Source: Deltaproteobacteria bacterium HGW-Deltaproteobacteria-4 (lineage in GTDB: Bacteria > Desulfobacterota > Desulfuromonadia > Desulfuromonadales > UBA2197). From it: a stretch of DNA of 64,000 nucleotides. How positions within the stretch are numbered: position 1 is the first letter of the stretch; every line of letters starts with the position of its first letter. The translations under genes and the position numbers were made by a program. The stretch spans positions 1 through 64,000 of the forward strand of contig PHAV01000015.1 of assembly GCA_002841765.1 (NCBI GenBank), read 5' to 3'. Under the pieces are notes generated by a model. That model had not been told where the DNA came from. It saw nothing but the letters and a program-made list of their open reading frames with translations, and did no database searches. Below, one piece after another: positions 34,682 to 43,706 of the stretch.

Positions 34682-35854
34682 ATGCTGGCTGTGCAGAATG
34701 CCGTGGTACGACTCCTCAAATCCCGCCCCTTTTACGGGCATCTCCTCCTCGGCCTGCGCCGCCGCGTGGCAGCGAGCGGTCTCGGCATCACCATCAACAA
34801 CGGCATCCCCACCCTGGTTGTTGATCCGGATGAATTCGCCACCTTCACCCCTGCCGAGCAGGAAGCTCTCCTCGAACATCTCCTCAAGCATCTTCTCCAC
34901 CTCCACCCCCTGCGCGGCAAGGATCGCCACAGCGGCACCTGGGAGCTGTGTTGCGACCTTGCCATCAATCCGACGATCACCGGTCTTCCACACGGCGCAA
35001 TCCTGCCGGGACGTTATCGCCTTCCCGAAGGCTGGGCGGCAGAGGAGTACTACCGCGAACTCCACCTCCCCTTCGATACCGGCAATCTCGAAGGTTCAGG
35101 GCACGGCAATGCTACCGAGGATCAGGGCACGCACAGCGAGCAGGGCGGGGAGGAAAGCGTGCCGACTCGCGACCACAGCGCTGCGATCGACGACCATCAG
35201 CTCTGGAGCGAGGCCGAAAGCACGCCTTTGCGCCTCGGCGAAGAGGTGGTGCGACGCCTGGTCGAGCAGGCCTGGCGCCAAAGTCAGGGAGAGCTGCCGG
35301 GTGAACTGCAGGCGCTGGTCGAGAGCTGGCTGGCACCACCCCCCCTCCCCTGGCCGCAGATCCTGCGTCAGTTTGTCGCCACCGCCGGCCGTACCGGCCG
35401 CACCACCACCTGGAAGCGTGAGCATCGCCGTTTTGCCCATGTAACCCCCGGCATCCGCTGCCAGCGCCGTCTCCACCTCCTTGTTGCCATCGATGTCAGC
35501 GACTCGACCAATCAGCGCCCGTTGCGCGAAGCCTTTGCCCGCGAACTTCTGCAGATCTCCAAAGGGCGCGACAGCCGCATCACCGTCCTGTACAGCGGCA
35601 GCCGCATCCAGAAGATCGACACCTTCTCCGGCCGCCAGCAGGTTACCGAGGTTTACAGCGGCGGCGGCTTCACCGATCTGCGCCCGGTCTTTGATTATGC
35701 CCGAACGATGACGCCGCGCCCGGCGGCGATCATCTACCTCACCGACGGCTACGGCGAAGCACCGGCAAGTGCCGAATTCCCCACCCTCTGGGTCCTCACC
35801 CCTGACGGCCGCATACCCGCCCCCTGGGGGATCGAGTTGCGTTTGGAGAGCTAA
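34682..35854 (+). CDS. VWA-domain (DUF2201-like) partner of the MoxR ATPase
   Basis: 390 residues. The N-terminal half resembles DUF2201 metallopeptidase-like proteins; the usual HExxH is degenerate here (LLEHLLKHLLHLHPLR) and may not bind zinc. Residues about 140-185 are acidic, Gly/Ser/His-rich linker. Residues 255-390 form a VWA fold with the MIDAS metal motif DVSDST and the later YLTDGYGE. It is 10 bp downstream of the MoxR gene, so the two form one operon. A role in remodelling a target complex is inferred from the family. Confidence 0.85.
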   Translation: MLAVQNAVVRLLKSRPFYGHLLLGLRRRVAASGLGITINNGIPTLVVDPDEFATFTPAEQEALLEHLLKHLLHLHPLRGKDRHSGTWELCCDLAINPTITGLPHGAILPGRYRLPEGWAAEEYYRELHLPFDTGNLEGSGHGNATEDQGTHSEQGGEESVPTRDHSAAIDDHQLWSEAESTPLRLGEEVVRRLVEQAWRQSQGELPGELQALVESWLAPPPLPWPQILRQFVATAGRTGRTTTWKREHRRFAHVTPGIRCQRRLHLLVAIDVSDSTNQRPLREAFARELLQISKGRDSRITVLYSGSRIQKIDTFSGRQQVTEVYSGGGFTDLRPVFDYARTMTPRPAAIIYLTDGYGEAPASAEFPTLWVLTPDGRIPAPWGIELRLES

Positions 35855-35861
35855 AGGGCAT

Positions 35862-35979
35862 CACACGGATTTAACGGATGGAACGGATAAATGCAGATAA
35901 ATCAGGCCTATAAGTTTATTGTGAAAGCTTTCACTGTTTGAATCCGTAGAATCCGTCTAAATCAGATTTTATCCGTGTG
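35862..35979. repeat. REP-like palindromic intergenic element
   Basis: The ends are inverted copies (CACACGGATTTAACGGAT at the left; ATCAGATTTTATCCGTGTG at the right) with repeated ATCCGT and ACGGAT inside. A partial copy of the left end occurs at 31253-31270 and a related element at 51879-51982. It fills most of the gap between the VWA gene and the gene at 36019. Confidence 0.75.
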
Positions 35980-36018
35980 CAAAATGCTTTTAACAGGAAT
36001 TGGACAAGGAGCACCGCA

Positions 36019-36423
36019 ATGCACGAAGTCACCCCGATGACTGAATCCAGCGTCCGCGAACTCCTCACCAGCGCCGGCGCCAGAGCCTCCTCCCGTTCCG
36101 GCCGCAGCGAACACTACGGCGCGCCCCGCGACTTCTCCTTCGAGGTCAAGGGGCTCTTCCCCAACGGCCTGACCATGCACGTGGTCGCCCGTCAGTTCAA
36201 CTACCGCGAAGCCTGGGAAGAAACGGGCCGGGTCAACGACCTCGTCGATGTTTCGCTGCTGCGCGACGGCCACTACTCCCCCCTCCCCAAGGGTTATGCC
36301 TGGTTTCAGGGACGCGATCAGGAAGAAGGACTCGATGCCGAGGCGCTCACTGAACTGGTAACAACGGTCGCCGGGCTCAATCCGAAGATCTATCTGCTGC
36401 AGGATTTGAGCGGCGATCTTTGA
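36019..36423 (+). CDS. Hypothetical protein, 134 aa
   Basis: ATG at 36019 with AAGGAG upstream. No known family is recognised. The protein is soluble and mixed alpha/beta (FSFEVKGLFPNGLTMHVVARQFNYREAWEE, VDVSLLRDGHYSPLPKGYAWFQG). It stands between the MoxR-VWA pair and the Rhesus-type channel with a strong terminator after it, so it is probably a single-gene unit or the last gene of the MoxR operon. Confidence 0.65.
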   Translation: MHEVTPMTESSVRELLTSAGARASSRSGRSEHYGAPRDFSFEVKGLFPNGLTMHVVARQFNYREAWEETGRVNDLVDVSLLRDGHYSPLPKGYAWFQGRDQEEGLDAEALTELVTTVAGLNPKIYLLQDLSGDL

Positions 36424-36432
36424 GCCGGAACG

Positions 36433-36470
36433 AAAAATGGGCACCCCTTTTTTGGAGGTGCCCATTTTTT
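36433..36470. terminator. Bidirectional terminator between the hypothetical gene and the Rhesus-type channel
   Basis: AAAAATGGGCACCCC and GGTGCCCATTTTTT form a long stem around TTTTTTGGA, flanked by A- and T-runs. It serves the two convergent genes. Confidence 0.88.
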
Positions 36471-36505
36471 AGTTTATTGATCGAATCTGATTGGAGATCA
36501 ACCGC

Positions 36506-37720
36506 TCAGGCAACAGACTCGGCGGTGGCACTGCACACCGGAACACCCTCTTCTTCGCCCTCTTCCCCCTCGAACTCTTCGCTATCGACATAGGGGACGG
36601 CCCTCCTTCCGAGGACGGCGAGGACCTTGCCGGAGAGGAGACCGCTCAGAGCGGCGAGGACGACGGTGACGGCGATCGCCGTCAACTGGGCGCCGAAATC
36701 TATGCCGGTCACGACGACAAGGGCGCTCAGTCCACCGAGGAGGCCGGGGAGACCGTGGAGATAAAGGACGCCGCAAGTATCGACGGTCTTGGCCGCATCG
36801 GTCAGGCGGGCCTGGATGATGGCAAAGCCGAAGGTGGAGACGACACCGGCAAGGAGACCGATGGCAAAGGCCGTGCCGGGAGTGGTGAGATCACAGGTCG
36901 AACCGATGGCGACGCCGCCGGCGAGGGTGGCGTTGGCAATGTCGGCCGCCGAGATCTTGCCGCGCAGCTTCACCGAGGCGAAGTAGGTGGCGAGGGTCGA
37001 GCCGCAGAGGGCGAGGATGACGTTGACTGCGGTCATCGGCACAGCGGCCGGGGGAACGAGGGCCGCGCAGAAGCTCGGCCAGAAGACCCAGAGGACCATG
37101 CTGCCGAGGAGGGAGTAGCGGTCGCTGGTATCGTCACACTCGATCGGGGTGGCGTACTCCTTTTTCGTCGTCATCGTCGCCGCTACGGCGAGGCCGAAGA
37201 TGGCGCCAAAGGCGTGGATGACGATGGAGCCGCCGGTATCGACAACCTTGCCGCTGATCAAGCCGAGGCCTCCCTGCAAGACGATCCACTCATTCAGGGC
37301 ATAAAAGGGGATGAAGAGGATGCCGAGGAGGAGATACTGGTGCATCTTCAGACGGCCGAGGACGGCGCCGGCACAGATAAGGAGACTGGCGGCGGCAAAT
37401 TCGGCAAGGATGAGCTTGTCGATGATCACGGTGCTGCTGTCGCCGCCGTGGTAGCTCTCCTTGAGGAAGTAGAGGGGGAGAGCAATGCTGACGAGGAGGT
37501 AGGTGGCGGTGAGAGCCGATCGGCCGTACTTCTTGACAAAGACCATCAAAAAGCCGAAACCGACGAGGAGCATCGCCATGATATGGATGGAGCGCTCGTA
37601 CTTCTGCACATCGCTAAGGGATGCAAGGGTGGTCCCCGGCAGTCCAGCAGCCAGGGCGGCACCGCCGAGGGTGAAGGTCAGGGTGATAAGGAGCAGGGTA
37701 TTTCTCAGGCACTGATTCAT
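36506..37720 (-). CDS. Rhesus (Rh)-type ammonium/CO2 channel
   Basis: 404 residues from the ATG at 37720, which has GGAGG upstream. The longer frame upstream is rejected. A signal-like first helix is followed by about 11 transmembrane helices of the Amt/Rh fold. Rh rather than Amt hallmarks are HIMAMLLVGFGFLMVFV, IVIHAFGAIFGL, MVLWVFWPSFCAAL, DIANATLAGGVAIGSTCDL and CGVLYLHGLPGLLGG; the last and IHAFGA hold the paired pore histidines. The C-terminus is acidic (EEFEGEEGEEEG). Rh channels move NH3 and perhaps CO2. They are rare in bacteria but known in some proteobacteria. No GlnK regulator gene is adjacent. Confidence 0.88.
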   Translation of the reverse strand: MNQCLRNTLLLITLTFTLGGAALAAGLPGTTLASLSDVQKYERSIHIMAMLLVGFGFLMVFVKKYGRSALTATYLLVSIALPLYFLKESYHGGDSSTVIIDKLILAEFAAASLLICAGAVLGRLKMHQYLLLGILFIPFYALNEWIVLQGGLGLISGKVVDTGGSIVIHAFGAIFGLAVAATMTTKKEYATPIECDDTSDRYSLLGSMVLWVFWPSFCAALVPPAAVPMTAVNVILALCGSTLATYFASVKLRGKISAADIANATLAGGVAIGSTCDLTTPGTAFAIGLLAGVVSTFGFAIIQARLTDAAKTVDTCGVLYLHGLPGLLGGLSALVVVTGIDFGAQLTAIAVTVVLAALSGLLSGKVLAVLGRRAVPYVDSEEFEGEEGEEEGVPVCSATAESVA

Positions 37721-38482
37721 CTTTTCCTCCCAAAGAGCAAATAAAAGTAGCACGACCATAACAATCCGGAATAACGTAGGATCAGCCGGGATCGGCCCCG
37801 CACAATCCTTTTGCAGCGCCTGCATTTTGTGCACGGAGCAAGCCAAAAAGACGGACTGCTTATATTGTCAGCATTCATGCTGTGAAATCAGGCAGTTGGT
37901 CGATGGAATGGTGGATTCCGGGAAAGTTTTTCTCTGGCGATGCGAGGGAGAACTGTCAAGGTGTGTACTGAGCGGGCATCAACAGAGTTGATTTGCTACT
38001 CTAAGGGAAGGTAAGGATTAAATAAGGCAGCGCTCCGCTTATTTCCAGGGGCCTAGCCAGTCCAGCGTCGATTTTCTGCCAGAGGCAGAGAGTTAACGGC
38101 GCAGCCGACAGACAAGGCTTAACCGTTGGTTCATTTTGGTAAACGGTCTACCTGCTTAACCCCCCCTGACAAAACTGCAACATTTGACGGTTATGTCGAG
38201 CATGACGGATTACTTAAGGTCGCCTCACCAGCTTGGCACAGTTTCTACATCACCAAAATCCTTTAATATCAAAGAATTGCACTCACTACGCCGTCACGGC
38301 TTATCCGGCACACAAGTTGCGATTGATGGTTGCGATCCTTTGGATGTTGCTGATGGGGCGACTCCGAACTGGTTGATACATCGGAATCTCTTTGCGCAAT
38401 CCCGCGCACAAGGAATGGTTCCCGCGTCTATTACGTCGCGCAAATCCCGTTCTATCGGAAACTACTAAAAAAGGAGAAGAAT
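37721..38482. other. Intergenic region, 762 bp, no clear gene
   Basis: An open frame of 94 codons (38184-38468) lacks a good start and shows no recognisable composition or motif; I do not call it a gene. Two copies of GGCTTAACC/TGCTTAACC lie near 38118 and 38152. Short inverted stretches such as GCCAGAGGC are present. The region could contain the promoter of the small membrane protein gene. Confidence 0.4.
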
Positions 38483-38674
38483 ATGCCGCTTATTCAATTA
38501 GTAATTATTCTCGTCATCGTCGGATTGGTTCTGTGGGTGATTAACAACTTCATACCGATGCAGTCCACCATCAAAAGGATTCTCAATGTGGTCGTGGTTA
38601 TCTGTGTGATTATCTGGCTATTGAGTGTCTTCGGACTCATCGGCAACATCTCTTCGATTCGCGTCGGGAAGTGA
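38483..38674 (+). CDS. Thivi_2564-type small membrane protein, 63 aa
   Basis: AAAAAGGAG precedes the ATG. Two transmembrane helices are clear: PLIQLVIILVIVGLVLWVINNF and ILNVVVVICVIIWLLSVFGL, with short polar ends. This matches the small Thivi_2564 family of unknown function found in many proteobacteria. It lies 48 bp upstream of the DUF748 gene. Confidence 0.75.
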   Translation: MPLIQLVIILVIVGLVLWVINNFIPMQSTIKRILNVVVVICVIIWLLSVFGLIGNISSIRVGK

Positions 38675-38722
38675 ATGGCTTGGACAACGACGTACGGCAA
38701 TCCTTAAGTCTGGAGTTGGCAG

Positions 38723-40336
38723 ATGCCGGAACAGATGCTTGAAACATCCTGGGTGAAAAAACTGCAGAATTCCAGGGGACTGCACTGGGTTGTCGGTATT
38801 CCGACCGTCCTTGCCCTGGGTCTGTTTATTGTCTCTTTTTTTCTGGATGAACCTCTGCGTCGCAACATGGAAAAGAACATCAACCGTGACCTGAAGGGGT
38901 ATACCGTCCGGCTGCCAAAATTGCATCTCCAACTGCTGAATCTTTCCCTGCCCCTGAAAGGGGTCACCGTTCTGCAAGAGGCCCATCCTGATCCGCCGGT
39001 CGTCTACTTTCCCGTTCTTCGGGCCAGCATTCACTGGCGGGAGATCTTTTCGGGAAAGCTTGTCGCCGAATTCAGGCTGGACCGTCCAGAAATTAATGTC
39101 AATCTGCTGCAACTGCGCAGCGAAGCGGCCAGTAAGGTTTCTATCAAGGAGCGCGGCTGGCAACAGGCGGCAGAGGATATCTATCCGCTCAAAATAAACA
39201 GTTTAAAAATCAATGATGCCACGATTACCTATATTGATGAGGACCCGAACAGACCCCTTGTTCTTAGTCATCTGAACCTCCAGGCCACCAATATCCGTAA
39301 CATAAATTCGCCGGATCAGGTCTACCCCTCGGCGTTCCATCTGGATACGGCAATCTTTGCCAGCGGACATGGCACGGTCGATGGAAACGCAAATTTCCTC
39401 GCAAAACCGTACCCGGGGCTGAAGGGACGTATAACCCTGGGAAACGTGCCGACAGACCGTCTTCAGCCGCTTGCTGCCGGCGCGAACATCGCCATTCATG
39501 GCGGAATCCTCGGAGCCATTGGCAACGCTGAGTTCGCACCAACAGTTAAAACTGCCCATCTGGAAAAGCTGACGATCAAAGGGATGAATATAAATTACAT
39601 CCATTCAAAAAGTACCACCGCAGTTGAAAAGAAACAGGCGGCGGTTGCTGGCAAGGCCGCCAGCGAGCTCAGCAACCAGCCCGGCCTTTTGCTGCGAGCC
39701 GATCAAGTCAGCTTGACCGAGTGTACTCTCGGCATGGTGAATAAATCGGCGAGCAAACCGTACCGTCTCTTCATTGCCGAGACCGATTTCCAGTTGAGCA
39801 ACTTTTCCAACCAGTTTTCCCAGGGACCTGCGCAGGCTGAACTGAAGGGTAAATTCATGGGGAGCGGCAAGACGACGGCCTCCTTTAATTTCAGGCCGGT
39901 AAAAGAGGCCGCGGATTACGATCTCCATCTTAAAATCGAAGCGACCGAATTGACGGCGATGAACGATTTGCTGCGCGCTTATGGTAACTTCGATGTTTCC
40001 GGCGGAAGCTTCTCCCTGGCCTCTGAACTGCACGTTAAAGATGATGCTATTTCCGGCTATATCAAACCGTTCTTTCAGGATATAAAGGTTTATGACAAGC
40101 TCAGAGACAAGGATCGCGGTGTCGGTCATCAGCTGTATGAGATGATGGTCGGCGGGGTCGCCGGTCTGCTTGAAAACAGATCGCGCCAGGAGGTTGCCAC
40201 CAAGGTTAATGTTGCCGGTTCGCTTAAAAATCCGGAAACCAGCAAAGGGGAAATCATTGGCGGACTCTTCAAAAACGCATTTTTCAAAGCGATCCTTCCC
40301 GGTTTTGACAAGGAACAACCGAAGCAGATAAATTAG
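38723..40336 (+). CDS. DUF748/AsmA-like envelope protein, 537 aa
   Basis: One N-terminal transmembrane helix (GIPTVLALGLFIVSFFL) anchors a long beta-rich periplasmic part. The first repeat has the DUF748 pattern FLDEPLRRNMEKNINRDLKGYTV, then LPLKGVTVLQEAHPDPPV and FRLDRPEINV. The C-terminal AsmA-like part includes DISGSFSLASELHV-type strands (here FDVSGGSFSLASELHVKD). Such proteins may form lipid-transfer or outer-membrane scaffolding structures; the role here is unknown. It lies downstream of the Thivi_2564-type gene. Confidence 0.85.
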   Translation: MPEQMLETSWVKKLQNSRGLHWVVGIPTVLALGLFIVSFFLDEPLRRNMEKNINRDLKGYTVRLPKLHLQLLNLSLPLKGVTVLQEAHPDPPVVYFPVLRASIHWREIFSGKLVAEFRLDRPEINVNLLQLRSEAASKVSIKERGWQQAAEDIYPLKINSLKINDATITYIDEDPNRPLVLSHLNLQATNIRNINSPDQVYPSAFHLDTAIFASGHGTVDGNANFLAKPYPGLKGRITLGNVPTDRLQPLAAGANIAIHGGILGAIGNAEFAPTVKTAHLEKLTIKGMNINYIHSKSTTAVEKKQAAVAGKAASELSNQPGLLLRADQVSLTECTLGMVNKSASKPYRLFIAETDFQLSNFSNQFSQGPAQAELKGKFMGSGKTTASFNFRPVKEAADYDLHLKIEATELTAMNDLLRAYGNFDVSGGSFSLASELHVKDDAISGYIKPFFQDIKVYDKLRDKDRGVGHQLYEMMVGGVAGLLENRSRQEVATKVNVAGSLKNPETSKGEIIGGLFKNAFFKAILPGFDKEQPKQIN

Positions 40337-40351
40337 AAACGAAGCTTGCCC

Positions 40352-40456
40352 ATGAAGGATCACGAAAAAGCAAAAGCCGAGTTGGTTCAGTAAATTAAAG
40401 AACTCCGCCGGGAGTGTGACGAACTCAATGAATCTTCCTGCATGCTTAATAGATGA
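40352..40456 (+). pseudogene. Fragment of a signalling protein N-terminus with an in-frame stop
   Basis: ATG at 40352 gives MKDHEKAKAELVQ, then TAA, then continues in the same frame as IKELRRECDELNESS before another stop. Such a charged coiled coil is typical of the first residues of PAS-kinase proteins in this group. A single substitution (CAA or GAA to TAA) plus loss of the 3' part would explain it. Confidence 0.35.
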
Positions 40457-40468
40457 GGATCGCCAAAA

Positions 40469-42181
40469 ATGAATGAAGAGATCATGTCCGCTGAGACCTC
40501 TCCCTCTGAAGAGGCAAGCAAAACAGAAGTGGCACTTGCCACTGACATCATGCTGGCCATGGTAAAAACCGCGAAGGGGGTCAAGATGTACCAAGCCAGC
40601 AACCCCCTTCTCGGGAAGTTTTTTCAGGAGTTGACGGTAAAAATGTCCTCCATGCTCAATCTCTACAATGAATACAAGCTTGATGTGGACAGATTCGAAT
40701 TCAGGTACAAGGGGCATTCCGTTTATAAAAACTCTGACACCAGCGAGAGCATGGCCTTCCGCATGTATTCGGACGGCATCAGAGCTATTGTCTTCAATGC
40801 GGGGGTCGAGGAGTGGGAGCTGCAAGAGTTTCTCGACATCGTCAGCATGAGCCAAGCCGGCGGCGTTGACGACGATATTGTCACTCGCATGTGGGACAAG
40901 GGTCTGCTTCATTGCTCTTACATCCTGGAAGATGATTTCCGGGAGATTGACAAGCAGATTGACGATCAGATGACCGGAACCTCCGCCCTGAGGAAAATAC
41001 CGCCGTCCTGCCTTGCCGATCCCCTCTCCTGCGCCACCCGACTGCAGATCATCCCCGAGCATTTTTACACCCTCAACGCAGAAGAGACGGCCTGTCTCCA
41101 GGCACTCCTGACGGCGGAAGAGCCGTTCAATCCCATCGATGGGACGGCCAGAATACTGGCAACCATCCTTTCCGGAATTACGGAGCCGGAACTCTTTTCG
41201 GCATTTCTGGAAATCTACCTGAAACTCACCAGAAACCTTTTCCATTCCGGCGAGAGTGAATTTTCCCTCAGGTTGTTTACTTTCCTTTACCGGCGGGCAA
41301 CAGCCAGGGAACCGGTTGACGAGAGGAGTCGTCAGGTTCTTGCCGCCCTGGGCAGATTCTGGACAGACGACGCCCTCAAAGGGCTGTGCAAGATTATTGA
41401 CACGACCGATGCGCTCTCTGCCGACGAGCTCAAGACCCTGTCGATCATGATTGGGAAAACTTCACCGGCAACCCTTTGCGAGCTTCTCGGCATGGTCGAG
41501 ACGATGAAGATGAGAAAGGTGCTGATCGAAACGACATCGGAAATTGCCGTTGAAACACCGCAAATCTTACTCCCTTTTCTCAGTGATTCCCGGTGGTATC
41601 TGGTCAGGAACGTCGTGTTGATCCTGACCCAGATCAAAGATTCGGTGCTGCTTGATCAAGTCGTGATGCTCATCACCCATCGCGACCAAAGGGTCAGGAA
41701 AGAGGTATTGAAATACCTGGTAGCGGTTTCCGAACCCCGGGCCAAACCATTTATTCTCAAGTTCCTCCGGGATGAAGCTGCGGGCATAAGGATTATGGCG
41801 CTACAGCTGCTGGGGAGAGCCAAGCTTCAGTTCGCCTTGAAACCTCTCACCGCATTCATCGATACCGACGAATTCGAAGGCATGAGCATCTCTGAAAAAA
41901 AAGCGGTTTTCGCGGTGCTTGGCGAGCTGGGGGGGGGGAAGATGCTGCCCCTCTTCAAGAGTATGCTGACCAGGAAGTATCTCTTCCAGAGGGCAAAAGA
42001 GAAGGAAGCCATCACCTGTGCGGTGGCCGGACTGGAGAAAATTCCGGGAGAGGAGACCCGCAAACTCCTCGAAGAAGCGCTCCGTTCAAAAAGCTCGGAA
42101 TCCCAAGACATCATCAAAAATGCCATCATGACGGTGAGTCGCCAGAAAAATGCCCCCGACTCCCGGCAGCAGGAGCGCTGA
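40469..42181 (+). CDS. HEAT-repeat protein, 570 aa
   Basis: Residues 20-140 form an N-terminal domain with hydrophobic helices (MLAMVKTAKGVKMYQASNPLLGKFFQEL, FEFRYKGHSVYKNSD) similar in layout to the start of the following HD-GYP protein. Residues about 340-560 contain HEAT repeats: ILLPFLSDSRWYLVRNVVLILTQIKD, VVMLITHRDQRVRKEVLKYL, PFILKFLRDEAAGIRIMALQLLGRAK. There is no catalytic motif. It probably acts as a scaffold or adaptor. It ends one base before the HD-GYP gene, so the two are surely co-expressed and may bind each other. Confidence 0.8.
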   Translation: MNEEIMSAETSPSEEASKTEVALATDIMLAMVKTAKGVKMYQASNPLLGKFFQELTVKMSSMLNLYNEYKLDVDRFEFRYKGHSVYKNSDTSESMAFRMYSDGIRAIVFNAGVEEWELQEFLDIVSMSQAGGVDDDIVTRMWDKGLLHCSYILEDDFREIDKQIDDQMTGTSALRKIPPSCLADPLSCATRLQIIPEHFYTLNAEETACLQALLTAEEPFNPIDGTARILATILSGITEPELFSAFLEIYLKLTRNLFHSGESEFSLRLFTFLYRRATAREPVDERSRQVLAALGRFWTDDALKGLCKIIDTTDALSADELKTLSIMIGKTSPATLCELLGMVETMKMRKVLIETTSEIAVETPQILLPFLSDSRWYLVRNVVLILTQIKDSVLLDQVVMLITHRDQRVRKEVLKYLVAVSEPRAKPFILKFLRDEAAGIRIMALQLLGRAKLQFALKPLTAFIDTDEFEGMSISEKKAVFAVLGELGGGKMLPLFKSMLTRKYLFQRAKEKEAITCAVAGLEKIPGEETRKLLEEALRSKSSESQDIIKNAIMTVSRQKNAPDSRQQER

Positions 42182-43624
42182 ATGAATACCATGACCAGCC
42201 AGGATCAGCTTGACAAGGCGCTGCTGCAGTCAGGGAGAAGCCTGGTCACGCGTTTTTTCGTGTTAATCAAGACCGCCCAGAATTACGCTGAGGGACATGC
42301 GGCCGTCGCCCCGGCGGTCGAACAGTTGCTTGCCGTGATCCGGACCATGCACCGAATGAATGCCGAGGCCTCACTTCGGCTCAGGGGAGGATACCTTTTT
42401 CTGGGGGACTTGCGCCTCAAGCCCGAAACCGCCGGATTTGAAGCCTTCAGTTTCACCATGAGCGAAATGAAAAGATGCTTCATCGGCGGAATCAACTTTT
42501 CCCCGGAAGTCTCGGCGACGGACCTAAGCGGTTTTGTTCAGATTCTCCTCAGGATGCAGGCGCCGCCGTCACTCCAGGCCTTTAGCGAATTGCAGGCTCT
42601 CCTGCTTGCGGCCGCGATAACCCGAATCGAACTTGAGGTCCTGACGGAAACAACCGATTACGCCTACATGGACGATGCGGCCAGGATGGACAGCAAATCC
42701 CGGGCCAGACGCATCTATTCCCAAGCCATCAGTGCCGTCGATGACATCATGAGCAACGCCGTGAAGGGTAAATCCCTCCAGTTGGCCAAGGCCAAAAGGG
42801 TGGTGCAGGGGATGGTTGACCAGCTCATTTCCGATCCTGCCGACCTGCTCGGTTTTACCACCCTCAAATGCCATCGGAAATACACAAGCAACCACCCGGT
42901 CAATGTCTGCATCCTTTCGATGCTGACAGGACTCAAGGCGGGATTGACAAAAAACCGCTGCTGCGAGCTCGGCCTGAGCGCTTTCTGCCACGATATCGGG
43001 AAAACCGCTCTCCCGCAGGAATTATTGGACAAAGAGACCGATCTGGACGAGCAAGAGTGGCAGGCGATGCATAAACACCCGCTGCTTGGCGTCAAACTGC
43101 TGTTGGAGCTCAAACAGCTCGACAATCTGAACGCCAGGATGGTGGCCGTGGCGTTTGAACATCATCGGCAGCACGACTTCTCGGGATATCCCCGGCTTCC
43201 TTACCAAAAGATGAGCCTTTTCAGCAAGATCATCAGTATGGCCGACGACTATGACGCCCTGACCTCATCCCGGGTTTATCACCGGGAAGCCAAGGCGCCC
43301 GACAAGGTCATCCGTTATATGCTTTCCAAATCCGGCAAGAGTTATGATCCGGTTCTGCTCAAGCTCTTTGTTACCACAGTCGGCATCTATCCCGTCGGCA
43401 CCATTCTGCTTCTCAACACCAAAGAAATAGCGCTGGTCGTGAAAAACAAGCCCGCAGCAGCAATGCTCGGCACCCCGTGGATAAAATTGATTGCCTCCGC
43501 CGGCGGCGAAGAAATCGACGGGGAGATTGTCGACACGGCCGAGCTCGCGGCCTCGGGCCGGGCTATCCTGGGGGTCATCGACGCGACCACTTTGGGAATG
43601 GACCCCGTCGGATTCCTGGTGTAA
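42182..43624 (+). CDS. HD-GYP domain phosphodiesterase, 480 aa
   Basis: The catalytic part is residues about 225-400: FCHDIGK, HPLLGVKLLLEL, VAFEHHRQHDFSGYP, MADDYDALTSSRVYH. HD-GYP enzymes degrade cyclic di-GMP (and in some cases cGAMP) using a bi- or trinuclear metal site; the HD and GYP residues are all present. The N-terminal 180 residues have the same layout as the neighbouring HEAT protein (LRLRGGYLFLGDLRLKPE against FRYKGHSVYKNSDTSES). It starts directly after the HEAT gene stop and precedes the GGDEF protein by 82 bp. Confidence 0.85.
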   Translation: MNTMTSQDQLDKALLQSGRSLVTRFFVLIKTAQNYAEGHAAVAPAVEQLLAVIRTMHRMNAEASLRLRGGYLFLGDLRLKPETAGFEAFSFTMSEMKRCFIGGINFSPEVSATDLSGFVQILLRMQAPPSLQAFSELQALLLAAAITRIELEVLTETTDYAYMDDAARMDSKSRARRIYSQAISAVDDIMSNAVKGKSLQLAKAKRVVQGMVDQLISDPADLLGFTTLKCHRKYTSNHPVNVCILSMLTGLKAGLTKNRCCELGLSAFCHDIGKTALPQELLDKETDLDEQEWQAMHKHPLLGVKLLLELKQLDNLNARMVAVAFEHHRQHDFSGYPRLPYQKMSLFSKIISMADDYDALTSSRVYHREAKAPDKVIRYMLSKSGKSYDPVLLKLFVTTVGIYPVGTILLLNTKEIALVVKNKPAAAMLGTPWIKLIASAGGEEIDGEIVDTAELAASGRAILGVIDATTLGMDPVGFLV

Positions 43625-43706
43625 TGAACCTCACGCCCCAACGCTAAACGAAGTGAAAAGGGAGGGAATTACACACACGCTCTTTGACCAACCGTGGAGA
43701 CAATAA

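Noticed and set aside
38184-38468. 94-codon frame upstream of the small membrane gene
   Set aside because: No ribosome binding site, no family and unremarkable composition; treated as intergenic.
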